From: Alkalinema sp. FACHB-956
Lineage (GTDB): Bacteria > Cyanobacteriota > Cyanobacteriia > Leptolyngbyales > Leptolyngbyaceae
Length of the DNA: 64,000 bases
Assembly: GCF_014697025.1 (NCBI RefSeq)
Contig: NZ_JACJRC010000015.1
Coordinates: 1-64,000 of the forward strand
Direction of reading: 5' to 3'
Shown here: piece after piece, positions 9,169 to 17,829 of the stretch
Position numbering within the stretch: position 1 is the stretch's first letter
Layout: the number at the start of each line of letters is the position of its first letter
Translations under genes and position numbers: made by a program
Notes under the pieces: model-generated
Databases searched by the model: none
The model's input: the letters and a program-made list of their open reading frames with translations, nothing else
What the model was told of the DNA's origin: nothing

Positions 9169-11142
9169 ATGGCTACCAAAACACCCACCCGACCCAAGCA
9201 GCAGAAGAGTACCCAGAAGCGATCCTGGCAAAATCTGACTGATCGCCGCAAACTCCGCCATCTTGAAAACACCCTGGATAAAGCCATCAATAAGGCGCTC
9301 CAGCAAGGGGGAATTGAGTCCCATGAGGACTTTAAGGCTTACGTCGAGTCGTTTAGTGAGCGATCTGGCAAGGCTCCCATCACGGTTGAGCTTTGCGAGG
9401 GTGGTGGCAATGATGATGAAATTCGGGGCTACCGCTTCTATCTCACTAGCGATCCCAGTCAAAGAACCAGCGGCAAGTATCTGATCAAGAACCTGGAAGG
9501 TGTTACGGAAAAGGATGAAAACTACTTTACGCCCTCCAACATTGCTGAGATGTTTGGGTTTGAAGAGGCAGAACTTGATGATCTGGATGCCGACTTGGAC
9601 GATGCGCTTGATCTAGATGACGACTTTGATGAAGAGCCAGATGAGGATTTAGAGACGTTACTAGATGCCGATTTAGATGATGAGTTAGATGAGTTAGGGG
9701 ATGAGGAGCTTGCTTCGCCTCCGACAGCTAAACATCAAGCTAAAACGTCACCGAAAGCTCAGAGTAGAACTCAATCCAAGACGCAGGTTCAAGGCAAAGC
9801 TGGTAAATCCAATCATCGAGACTTCCGCTACCGCGACCCAATGGAGGAAGCGTCGCGGCTCAGTGCTTCGGCTGCGGTAAATGGACGCGAAACCAATGGA
9901 GTGAATGTGGCAGGGCTGGCAGGACAACTGGCAACTCTGGGCATTGTGGTTGGGCAGGGAGTGTTAGAAAATCTGGCAGATCAGGATGACGAGGAACGGA
10001 TTGAACGAATCGTCCGAGAACTTCAGCGGCAGAATGAGCAGGTAGACAACCTGACCAGCCGTTTACAGGAAGCAACAACCGGGCGCGCAACGGTAACGCC
10101 AATAACGGAGCCAGAACAAATTGCGGTTGAGAATCCTCTTGCAACTGCGGCTACGACAGTTGGAAGTAAGGTAGACAGGCTGGGTATAAAACTAGATCCT
10201 ACCTACAAAGCTCAACCGCTGGAATTGGACCGGGAAGCCAGTATCAGCGAACAGCTTGACCAGATTGAGTCATACCTGAAAGGTCTTTCCAAACGACTTG
10301 ACCGTTTAGAAATTGCGGTAAGTCGTTTGGAGAAGCAAATCGCAGAACAAACCAATTCTTCAATGGTTGAGCCGGAGGTGGATACAGAAGAAGGTCGGGC
10401 TGCGGTACCCGCACAAGCGATCGCAGCGTCCAAAGTGCTGGAACAACTTATGGCGCGACGAGCTGATCCTCAACAAGTTTCTTGTGCAGAATCTTTGGTG
10501 GGCTTTGCCAGAGTTGCTAATCAACTCTCGGATGATGCTGAGCAAGAAGGAATTGCGATTTCCAGTAACAAAACTCTGCGGATGGAGGAGCAGGGTGACC
10601 AGGTGGCGGTCACGTTAGTGTCGCGGAGCGATCTCGCCCTTAACAACAACCAGGGCAATACCCTTTTTGCAGGTAACCGCACCGATGGGCAGTGGGCGAT
10701 CGCGGAAGATCACCTCAGTGCTGATGAGAAAGCTGTCATTGCTAAACTTCCCCAGTCCAAGCAGGAATACGCCACCAAAGCCAGTGCTCAGGCATTGATT
10801 GCCACCTTCCAGGAACGCTTATCGGAGCGATTCAACGGGGAAGCTGAACCTGTATTTACCTGGACAGATCAGGGCAAAGCCAAGTATGAGTTTGAGGTTG
10901 TGACGTTACCGAACGGGACTCAATTGCTGCAAGGGTTTGACCCGAACCACAAGGATGAGCAGGTATTTGATGCCATGTTGGTGCCCGGTCAATCGCCAGA
11001 CATCCTGCATTGCAGTATTCCAATCCGAGAGATGGAGTCAGCCATCAATGAGCAGATACCTGAACAACCAGATGAAAAGCATCTGAATCGCCGTTCTGGT
11101 AAAGCGTCTGCCAAACCGAACCGCGAAGAATTGCAAGTTTAA
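9169..11142 (+). CDS. Uncharacterised acidic coiled-coil protein, first gene of the type IV secretion operon
   Basis: The start is placed at ATG 9169 (MATKTPTRPKQQK), because the upstream in-frame codons show no ribosome site and do not look coding. The 657-residue protein has a basic N-terminus, a short globular part (about residues 25-130), an extremely Asp/Glu-rich stretch at about 135-185, a basic linker, and a predicted coiled coil near residues 280-310 and again near 360-420. The C-terminal 200 residues look globular. There is no signal peptide, membrane helix or nucleotide-binding motif, and I do not recognise the family. It stands 33 bases before the pilin-like gene and in the same direction as all the VirB-like genes, so a role in transfer DNA processing or as an accessory transfer protein is a guess from context. 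Confidence 0.6.
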   Translation: MATKTPTRPKQQKSTQKRSWQNLTDRRKLRHLENTLDKAINKALQQGGIESHEDFKAYVESFSERSGKAPITVELCEGGGNDDEIRGYRFYLTSDPSQRTSGKYLIKNLEGVTEKDENYFTPSNIAEMFGFEEAELDDLDADLDDALDLDDDFDEEPDEDLETLLDADLDDELDELGDEELASPPTAKHQAKTSPKAQSRTQSKTQVQGKAGKSNHRDFRYRDPMEEASRLSASAAVNGRETNGVNVAGLAGQLATLGIVVGQGVLENLADQDDEERIERIVRELQRQNEQVDNLTSRLQEATTGRATVTPITEPEQIAVENPLATAATTVGSKVDRLGIKLDPTYKAQPLELDREASISEQLDQIESYLKGLSKRLDRLEIAVSRLEKQIAEQTNSSMVEPEVDTEEGRAAVPAQAIAASKVLEQLMARRADPQQVSCAESLVGFARVANQLSDDAEQEGIAISSNKTLRMEEQGDQVAVTLVSRSDLALNNNQGNTLFAGNRTDGQWAIAEDHLSADEKAVIAKLPQSKQEYATKASAQALIATFQERLSERFNGEAEPVFTWTDQGKAKYEFEVVTLPNGTQLLQGFDPNHKDEQVFDAMLVPGQSPDILHCSIPIREMESAINEQIPEQPDEKHLNRRSGKASAKPNREELQV

Positions 11143-11175
11143 TTAACAATCTGGATCAGCATTGATGGAGAACTT

Positions 11176-11811
11176 ATGATGCAAACCATTAAAACCCCAG
11201 TTATTGAGTCTCATTTCACTCAACTACGTCGTCGCTCTACTCAACAATTGGTGCATTTCAACCTTACCAAGCCTGATTTATTGTTCATTGGGCTTTGTGT
11301 TGCTGTTGTGATTTATTTGTTGATCAAAGAGCCGTTGCTCGTAACTATTTTGGGTTGTGCCAGTGTAGTATTCCTCAGCCTCTGGCATTTGATTAAGACA
11401 GTACCCATTTTGGAAAAATACCTGGGTGCCAGAATTCGTTTCTGGCATATTGCCTCCCTCATTATTGCGATCACGGCGCTGCTCAACACCTTCGCGGCAC
11501 CTGCCCAGGCTATCTTTCTCAGCGGGTTAGAACAATTTTTTGTCAATTTGGCTCAGCAAAGTTCACAGGCAGGTGGAGGCACTGCCACGCTGGATGCCAA
11601 TGTGATCGGGCTAATTTTCAACTTGATTCGAGGGGTGTTTTTATTACTGGTTGCGGCTGCGTCACTTTTTGCTTATAACCAGGCGCAGCAAGGAAACGAC
11701 TGGCGACCGATCGTAACCCAGGTAGGACTGGCATTTGCGATCGTCATTGCGATTGATGTGGTCACGTTTATCTTCGTAGGAAATGGCACAGGAACTACCG
11801 CTGGTGGTTGA
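11176..11811 (+). CDS. VirB2/TrbC-like pilin precursor (predicted)
   Basis: GGAGAA lies five bases upstream of ATG 11176. The 211-residue protein has two membrane helices near residues 35-75, then a helix ending in NTFAAPAQAIFL, which reads like a signal-peptidase cleavage site near residue 112. The remaining 100 residues have a Gly-rich loop and two hydrophobic helices (LIFNLIRGVFLLLVAAASLFA and a C-terminal one). A mature product of about 100 residues with two transmembrane helices is what VirB2-type pilins look like. It lies directly ahead of the VirB3-VirB4 gene, the usual place for virB2. The sequence itself is too divergent to prove the family. Confidence 0.6.
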   Translation: MMQTIKTPVIESHFTQLRRRSTQQLVHFNLTKPDLLFIGLCVAVVIYLLIKEPLLVTILGCASVVFLSLWHLIKTVPILEKYLGARIRFWHIASLIIAITALLNTFAAPAQAIFLSGLEQFFVNLAQQSSQAGGGTATLDANVIGLIFNLIRGVFLLLVAAASLFAYNQAQQGNDWRPIVTQVGLAFAIVIAIDVVTFIFVGNGTGTTAGG

Positions 11812-11836
11812 TTTGGCAAAGTGAATTGGAATAGCT

Positions 11837-14800
11837 ATGGAACGGGATTTCAATCGAGAATTCATTAAAGTCAATCGAATCTTAGGTAAGCAGGCGAGTA
11901 TTGGTCCGATTCCGGCAGATCAACTGGGTCCCTGGGTTGCCATTGTTGTTCTTTGCTATGTCATCACAAATGGATTCCTTAGTTTGGGTCTTGGCTGGTT
12001 CTTTGGAGCATCATTCTGGTTGATTGCAAGTTGGTGGATTCTGACGGGAAATCAACCCCATCAATTTCTCGATCGCTGGCGTAATCCGCCGGGAACCGAG
12101 TGGTGTAACGGCAACAAAATCTATGTTTCGCCTATCCCAGACCATAGACCAACCTGGATTCGCAAACGTTATGGTGATGCACGGGTCAACATTCGGCTGA
12201 AACCAGTGCAAGTGCCCAATCAGTATGGAGGCAAAAGTACGTTTATGCCATTCCAGAATGAAGTCAATATCTGCTGTATTGCAGAAATCAAAAAAGATGA
12301 TCGTGAAGTGGCTGCACTGTTACTAGAGAAAGGTAAATCTCAGTATCAGCTTGTGTTTGGATTTCATGTTGCTGGACTGCACGATGTGCTGTACGACAGT
12401 GAGGTGAATGCGTTTGCTCATGCCATTGAAGAAGGGATGAAAGAGTTACCGATCGGTGAACGGATTACCTTCTGTACAGGTTGTTCAAGTGATGATGCAG
12501 CGAGACAAGAAGAACTGTCTACCCTGGCAGAGGAATGCCAATTAAAACCTGTTTCTGTGCTGACTCGAAATGAGCAATTACGAGTGCAGCAACTTGCTCA
12601 GGGAGGAACGCGGCAGACCTGGAATCAACTTGCTTTTTGTACCTGGACGAGTGATGACGAAGCAGGTACAAAACACAAAGATTTGGTTGGCGGACTGATC
12701 GAGCGGTTAAGAAAAACGGGTTCCTGGGTAGTCGAGCAGATTACAGGAAATAAGCGGGTTTATCAAGAAGCATTTTTCAAAAAGCTTTTACTACAGGGGT
12801 TTCAACAGGGGTTTATTCAATGGGAAGTCTTGCTCAATACTAAAGTGGGGCTGGAGGTAACGCCCTGTAGCGCAGCAGATCTGTGGCAGTGGCTCTGGAG
12901 CCGATTCAATCAAGGCGTTGCGCCTCCCATTCCGCAGGTCATTACTTTAAAGGAGACCGAAACTGGATTGGAACTGACCGAAACTGTGACGACGGACAAG
13001 CACCTATGTACCTTGCTCGTTGAAGGAACCCAAGGGCGTGCTGCTTGCCCAGAGCATCGCGGTGATCACGATCGGATTTACCTGACGGGAAGAGGTAAGG
13101 TCTGCGGTGTGATGACGATGACCGATCCACCGATGGGCTGGACGAGTACCAGAGAACATTTGAAATGGGTCTGGAAAATTCTCTCTTCGAGCTATGTGCA
13201 TGACACGGAAGCCTGGATTGAAATCAGCCGTGGCAACGACTTTTTTATTCAGGACAACCTGGCACGGCAGGCAAAGCAGTCCAAGGCAGCTCGCACTATT
13301 GCGGTTACGAAGGGGCAGGGGCGAGATGTTGGGGCTGAAATTAAGCAGGAAGAGTCCTTTGAGGCACAGCGCCGTCTCTATGAGGGTACGAAAGCGCTAC
13401 ACTGTGCGCCAGTCTTTTTGGTCTATCGCAACAGTGCTGAGGAGTTGACCCATGCTTGTAATTTGCTGGCGAACAGTTTTGAAACGGCGAAGGTGATTCG
13501 AGAGCGCCATATTGCCTGGGAAATCTGGCTCCAGGCATTACCGATTACTTGTAAGCGTCTGTTGCATGGCAACAATCTGAATGAGCGACGATTGACCCTT
13601 GATACACATACAGTGGCGGGAATTATACCCCTGACGATGCCGAAGGATATTGATCGATGCGGTGTAGAGTTTTTAACCGGACGCGGCGGCAAGCCGATCT
13701 ACATTGACTTGTTTCATCATCAGATTGGACGGGCGCTGATCACCGGAACGTCAGGTTCAGGTAAGAGTGTATTGGGCTGGCGATTTGCCATGGAAGCTCT
13801 GGCAAATAACATTCCAGTGGTCGGGATGGACATTTCTTCCAGTGGTAATAGCACATTCAAAACAGCGATCGAACTCTTAGGTGATCAAGGAGCGTATTAC
13901 GACATCTCCAGTGGTAGCAGCAACCTGCTGGAGCCTCCCGATCTACGCCGCTTTGATAAGTTGGAGCGAGATCGCCGTATGGAGTCCTGGAAGGACTTTA
14001 TTCGTCGAGCATTAAGCGCAATCGCAATGGGGAAAATCCATAATCCTCATCTGGCACAACGGGTAGATGCGTTGTTGATTAGAGCGTTGGATGTCTTTCT
14101 GCGTGACCCAGAAATCATCACTCGTTACAATCGTGCATTTGAAATGGGTTGGCGATCGCCCGAATGGCAACAGATTCCAACCTTGCCAGACTTTATCAAA
14201 TTCTGTACCCGTGAACGGTTAAATCTCCGCTCGTTTGAGGATTTGGATCGACACTCGCTGAACCAAATTCAAAGCCAGGTGAGCGCGTTGCTGGCTTCAC
14301 GCTTGGGCAAGGCGATCGCCCGTCCGAGTACTTTTTCGCCTGAACCTGCGATCAAGTTCTTTGCTCTCAGCGGTTTGACTAATGAGCAGGATGCTTATCT
14401 GATGGCAATTAATGCCCACGCTGCCTGTATCCGCAATGCACTTTCCCATCCGCGCAGTTTATTCATTGGCGATGAGCTATCGGTGTTGCTTCGCAGGGAT
14501 GGATTTGCCCAGATTGTCGGGGAGACTTGTGCAACAGGGCGTAAAGACGGTATTGCCGTGCTGTTGCTCTCTCAAGATCCAGATACCATTTGTGAGTGTT
14601 CAGCCGGTTCGCAAATCATGCAGAACATTAATTATCGGATTACCGGACGCATTACCAGCAGCGGGATTAACTCTTTTCAACGGTATCTTGGCTACCCTCC
14701 TAACATCATCAGTCAGAATGCCACAGAAGCATTTTTGCCTCGTAGCAGTGATCTCTACTCTTGCTGGTTGTTGGAACTGGGTGGTCGATTCTGGAGAACT

Positions 14801-15082
14801 CGTTTCTACCCCGGTGAATTGATGCTTGCCAGCGTTGCGAACAATCAGGATGAACGCGAAGCGCGCGATCGGGTGATAGCACACTATTCTCTCACTTCCA
14901 AAGGCAGGCTACTAGGGCTGAAAGCGTTTGCAGATGAATATATTCCGGCTTTGCGGGAAGGTAAAGGGTTTAGTCATATCGGGCAGGGTTTATCTGTAGA
15001 GAAATCGGAGCGATCGCCCCAACAGGAGGATTATCCCAGTGACCCTGCTGAGCATGATCAACATTCACTTATTGCACGTTAA
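11837..15082 (+). CDS. virB4: VirB4-type conjugation ATPase with fused VirB3-like N-terminus
   Basis: This 1081-residue protein begins with a short VirB3-like part containing two membrane segments near residues 32-70, then WWILTGNQPHQFLDRW. A VirB4 N-terminal region follows, and then an ATPase domain with Walker A GTSGSGKS at residues 637-644 and a Walker B-like SLFIGDELSVLLRR near residue 875, followed by ATGRKDGIAVLLLSQDP, the usual VirB4/TraC C-terminal lobe. VirB4 ATPases power pilus assembly and substrate transfer at the inner membrane of type IV secretion systems. VirB3-VirB4 fusions are known in several systems. It is flanked by the pilin-like gene and a secreted VirB5-like gene. The assignment to VirB4 is firm; the VirB3 part is inferred from topology. 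Confidence 0.85.
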   Translation: MERDFNREFIKVNRILGKQASIGPIPADQLGPWVAIVVLCYVITNGFLSLGLGWFFGASFWLIASWWILTGNQPHQFLDRWRNPPGTEWCNGNKIYVSPIPDHRPTWIRKRYGDARVNIRLKPVQVPNQYGGKSTFMPFQNEVNICCIAEIKKDDREVAALLLEKGKSQYQLVFGFHVAGLHDVLYDSEVNAFAHAIEEGMKELPIGERITFCTGCSSDDAARQEELSTLAEECQLKPVSVLTRNEQLRVQQLAQGGTRQTWNQLAFCTWTSDDEAGTKHKDLVGGLIERLRKTGSWVVEQITGNKRVYQEAFFKKLLLQGFQQGFIQWEVLLNTKVGLEVTPCSAADLWQWLWSRFNQGVAPPIPQVITLKETETGLELTETVTTDKHLCTLLVEGTQGRAACPEHRGDHDRIYLTGRGKVCGVMTMTDPPMGWTSTREHLKWVWKILSSSYVHDTEAWIEISRGNDFFIQDNLARQAKQSKAARTIAVTKGQGRDVGAEIKQEESFEAQRRLYEGTKALHCAPVFLVYRNSAEELTHACNLLANSFETAKVIRERHIAWEIWLQALPITCKRLLHGNNLNERRLTLDTHTVAGIIPLTMPKDIDRCGVEFLTGRGGKPIYIDLFHHQIGRALITGTSGSGKSVLGWRFAMEALANNIPVVGMDISSSGNSTFKTAIELLGDQGAYYDISSGSSNLLEPPDLRRFDKLERDRRMESWKDFIRRALSAIAMGKIHNPHLAQRVDALLIRALDVFLRDPEIITRYNRAFEMGWRSPEWQQIPTLPDFIKFCTRERLNLRSFEDLDRHSLNQIQSQVSALLASRLGKAIARPSTFSPEPAIKFFALSGLTNEQDAYLMAINAHAACIRNALSHPRSLFIGDELSVLLRRDGFAQIVGETCATGRKDGIAVLLLSQDPDTICECSAGSQIMQNINYRITGRITSSGINSFQRYLGYPPNIISQNATEAFLPRSSDLYSCWLLELGGRFWRTRFYPGELMLASVANNQDEREARDRVIAHYSLTSKGRLLGLKAFADEYIPALREGKGFSHIGQGLSVEKSERSPQQEDYPSDPAEHDQHSLIAR

Positions 15083-15095
15083 GGAGGCAAAACTT

Positions 15096-15911
15096 ATGCG
15101 ACTCAGATGGATGTCCATTCGACTCATGATGCTGTTTCTAGTCGTAGGTGCTGGATCTGTGAATAGTCCGGCATTTGCACGCACTCAAGATACGGGCAGA
15201 GACCCGGTTGAGGCAGCAATTCGGGATCAGGTCAATGGCAGCAATGTCTACGTACCGAATACGGGCAATCAAATCAATGATTTCTTGGGAGATGTGCAAA
15301 ACTTTGTGCAAAACGATTTACTGAGTCCGGTTAACAATTTAATTCAATCGACTCTGGGTGCGTTTCAGGTTCCAGATCTATCTCAGCTCTGGAGTCAAAT
15401 TATGGGTGGTTCAGCCAGCCGCGATCCGGGTGCAGTTCTGTCTGAGACTTTAGAGAATAAGACTAATGGGCGCAGTTCTTATGGCATTCGCGAGGATCTG
15501 AGCAAATATGCTGCTAGAGCCACAGCTACAGGAGTAGCGGATCAGTCCACCTTGAGTCAGGCAGCACAAATCCAGATGGCTCAAGTACGGCAAGTAACGC
15601 AGCAGAACACGCAGGAAAGTGTGCGTTTGGGTGAGGAATCCCAGGGTTTGGACGTGACTCAACGGATTATGCAAAACCTTTCCCAACAGACTGCACTTAA
15701 CAGTCAGGTGAATGAGCGGGTGCTGCAAGAGGCACAGCAAGCGCGGGTAGATCGGGCGATCGGCAATACATTGTCGGCTCAAACTGCCCGTGAACTATCA
15801 GCGATTACCACTGCCGATCGCCGCAAAAATATTTCCGCAGGTAATGCTGCCAGTCAGCAGGGTGGTTTGATGATGATGCCGGGTGGAGTGACGCTGGGTT
15901 CCGATCAATAG
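15096..15911 (+). CDS. VirB5/TrbJ-like secreted transfer protein (predicted)
   Basis: ATG 15096 follows AAGGAGGC by six bases and starts a clean signal peptide (MRLRWMSIRLMMLFLVVGAG, cleavage after PAFA near residue 29). A longer in-frame start at 15039 would overlap the end of virB4 and lacks such a site. The mature part, about 240 residues, has no membrane helix. From about residue 130 on it is rich in Gln and predicted to be helical/coiled coil (QMAQVRQVTQQNTQESV, NLSQQTALNSQVNERVLQEAQQA), as in VirB5/TrbJ pilus-tip or periplasmic proteins. The position between the VirB4 and VirB6 equivalents agrees. The sequence similarity is too low for certainty. Confidence 0.55.
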   Translation: MRLRWMSIRLMMLFLVVGAGSVNSPAFARTQDTGRDPVEAAIRDQVNGSNVYVPNTGNQINDFLGDVQNFVQNDLLSPVNNLIQSTLGAFQVPDLSQLWSQIMGGSASRDPGAVLSETLENKTNGRSSYGIREDLSKYAARATATGVADQSTLSQAAQIQMAQVRQVTQQNTQESVRLGEESQGLDVTQRIMQNLSQQTALNSQVNERVLQEAQQARVDRAIGNTLSAQTARELSAITTADRRKNISAGNAASQQGGLMMMPGGVTLGSDQ

Positions 15912-15960
15912 CCCAACTTGAAACAATCGTGATGTCTTTAATGGTTTGATTTGATGGCTA

Positions 15961-17085
15961 ATGCTCATGATGCCCCTGATTGCTCAATCCTTTCCAACCA
16001 TAGGCGGAGAATCCGATGCTCTGGACATTATCACCAGTTCGCTGGAATTGTCCCGTGCCACGGTGGAGTCCTGGAATACGGTCTGGCTAGTAACCCTAGA
16101 CCCGCTTGCGTCTGGACTCTGGATTGGGCTGATCCAATTGGGCATTACGCTGGGAGCTGCCAGCATTCTGTTTATTGCGATGACTACGGGTAAAGACATT
16201 ATCGATAAGCAGTCCTGGTCAGAGTTAGCCTCCATCTTCGTCTGGCCGTTGGTGATTATGATTTTTCTGGGTGCGAATGGCAATGTCCTGGCAGGTACGA
16301 TCAAGTTTATCCGAGGCTTTTCTTACACGCAGGTACAGAATGTATTGCAACTTCAGGTGGGTGAACTGACTTTTCGGGATGCTATTTCCAATGTGACGAT
16401 CACTGGCATTGCCAAACAACAGCTTGAAAGTCTTTACAGCGAATGTCAGGGTAAGGTTGGCACTGAACTGGTGGAATGCTGGAACTCAAAGCAAGAACAG
16501 GCACAAGCGATCGTAGCTGAAGCAGAGCGACAAGCGCGATCGCCCCTGGAGCCGTTACGTGCCTTTGGTCAGGCGTTGTGGAATGCATCATTGCCCGGTC
16601 AAATCAGCACAGCTGTGCGATTAACAACTGACCCTGGTAGCGTCTTTCGAGATACTGCAATTCCCATCATCCGGTTTATTCTCTATGCCTTGCAGTGGGG
16701 ATTCGTCAATATTCTGGAAGCGGCACTGTTGCTAACGGCGCTGTTTGCACCGATTGCAATCGGACTCTCACTTTTACCGCTGCAAGGTCGTCCGATCTGG
16801 GCATGGCTAACTGGATTCATTACTCTGTTCGGGATTCAACTGGGTTACAACATTGTGGTCGGCTTAACCGCCGTTGTGCTGGTTAAGTCTGGAGCAGAAC
16901 TGGTGTCGGATGTGGCATTTCTCTTTTTCCTCAGCATCTTTGCACCGGGACTGGCGGTTCTGGTCGCGGGTGGTGGTGGCTTTGCGCTTTACAACGGCAT
17001 TTCATCCAATGTGAAAAGTTTGATTGACATTTTCAGTAATGCGATCGGTACAGTCACCAGCATTGCGCTGATACGACGGGGGTAG
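15961..17085 (+). CDS. VirB6/TrbL-like polytopic membrane protein (predicted)
   Basis: This 374-residue protein has an N-terminal hydrophobic region, then about six hydrophobic segments: near residues 60-80, 90-110, 235-270, 275-295 and two in the last 80 residues. A central hydrophilic loop (about 115-215) holds a Cys pair in SECQGKVGTELVECWN. This layout, with a loop between two membrane bundles and a Gly-rich segment (VLVAGGGGFALYNG) near the end, is typical of VirB6/TrbL inner-membrane channel subunits. The alternative reading in the other frame from 15951 is short and not coding. Its place between the VirB5-like and VirB8-like genes supports the call. Confidence 0.6.
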   Translation: MLMMPLIAQSFPTIGGESDALDIITSSLELSRATVESWNTVWLVTLDPLASGLWIGLIQLGITLGAASILFIAMTTGKDIIDKQSWSELASIFVWPLVIMIFLGANGNVLAGTIKFIRGFSYTQVQNVLQLQVGELTFRDAISNVTITGIAKQQLESLYSECQGKVGTELVECWNSKQEQAQAIVAEAERQARSPLEPLRAFGQALWNASLPGQISTAVRLTTDPGSVFRDTAIPIIRFILYALQWGFVNILEAALLLTALFAPIAIGLSLLPLQGRPIWAWLTGFITLFGIQLGYNIVVGLTAVVLVKSGAELVSDVAFLFFLSIFAPGLAVLVAGGGGFALYNGISSNVKSLIDIFSNAIGTVTSIALIRRG

Positions 17086-17087
17086 CT

Positions 17088-17813
17088 ATGCAGATTAAAC
17101 GACTTCAAGCTCCACTCTTACCAGAGGCAAAAAACCTGCTGGCAGTGTGCTTCATCTGCTTGACTGCCTTTAACAGTTTGATTTTTATATTGACCTTATT
17201 CACTGCCTTTCGAGTGAACCGTATTGCCGAAAGAAAGACAACCTTTGCTCAGTTGGTGAATGGTGAAACAATTTATGTCTCAGAGCAGGAGCGGAACTGG
17301 CGCTATCCATCGGTGATCCAGAAAGTCGTCAGTGATTGGACGACCTTAACCTTCAACTGGGATGAAAAGATTCCTGGCACGAATGAACCCGATCAGGGGA
17401 TTCGAGTTGGTAATAACAAACGGATTCCGACCAATGCCTGGTTTGCTTCTTTACTGCTGGAATCGGAGTTTGCTAAAGCGTCTTTGCCCAAGGTTGCTGA
17501 ATTGGTTCCTCCAGCGCTTTTTTCGGGGCAGATCCGTAGCACAACGATTATTTCCTACCTGTCGGAACCGCGAGAAATTCGACCTGGAGAATGGGAAGTG
17601 GATCTGGTGGCGACGCGAGTGTTGATCGATCGCACGACGGGTAAGGATGAGCGAATTCCTTTCAATCGCACATTTACGTTGCAAGCAGTGGAGGTGCCGA
17701 GATCGCCCCTCGGAGCCGATGCGCCTCTGGTAGAACGCAAAATCTACGAAATGCGTGCTGCGGGATTGCAAATCACCCGAATTGTCGAGTTTAACCCCCA
17801 GCAACAGCGGTAG
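17088..17813 (+). CDS. VirB8/TraE-like bitopic inner-membrane protein (predicted)
   Basis: The gene starts two bases after the stop of the VirB6-like gene. The 241-residue protein has one membrane helix at about residues 17-42 (LLAVCFICLTAFNSLIFILT) and a periplasmic domain of about 200 residues with an alternating strand pattern near the end (TIISYLSEPREIRPGEWEVDLVATRVLI, cut here by a short variable stretch, then FNRTFTLQAVEV). That strand-rich end resembles the NTF2-like VirB8/TraE fold. VirB8 is the assembly factor that bridges the inner-membrane complex and VirB9/VirB10, whose equivalents are the next two genes. The call rests on topology and position. Confidence 0.55.
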   Translation: MQIKRLQAPLLPEAKNLLAVCFICLTAFNSLIFILTLFTAFRVNRIAERKTTFAQLVNGETIYVSEQERNWRYPSVIQKVVSDWTTLTFNWDEKIPGTNEPDQGIRVGNNKRIPTNAWFASLLLESEFAKASLPKVAELVPPALFSGQIRSTTIISYLSEPREIRPGEWEVDLVATRVLIDRTTGKDERIPFNRTFTLQAVEVPRSPLGADAPLVERKIYEMRAAGLQITRIVEFNPQQQR

Positions 17814-17829
17814 TGCAGCGAGGATGATC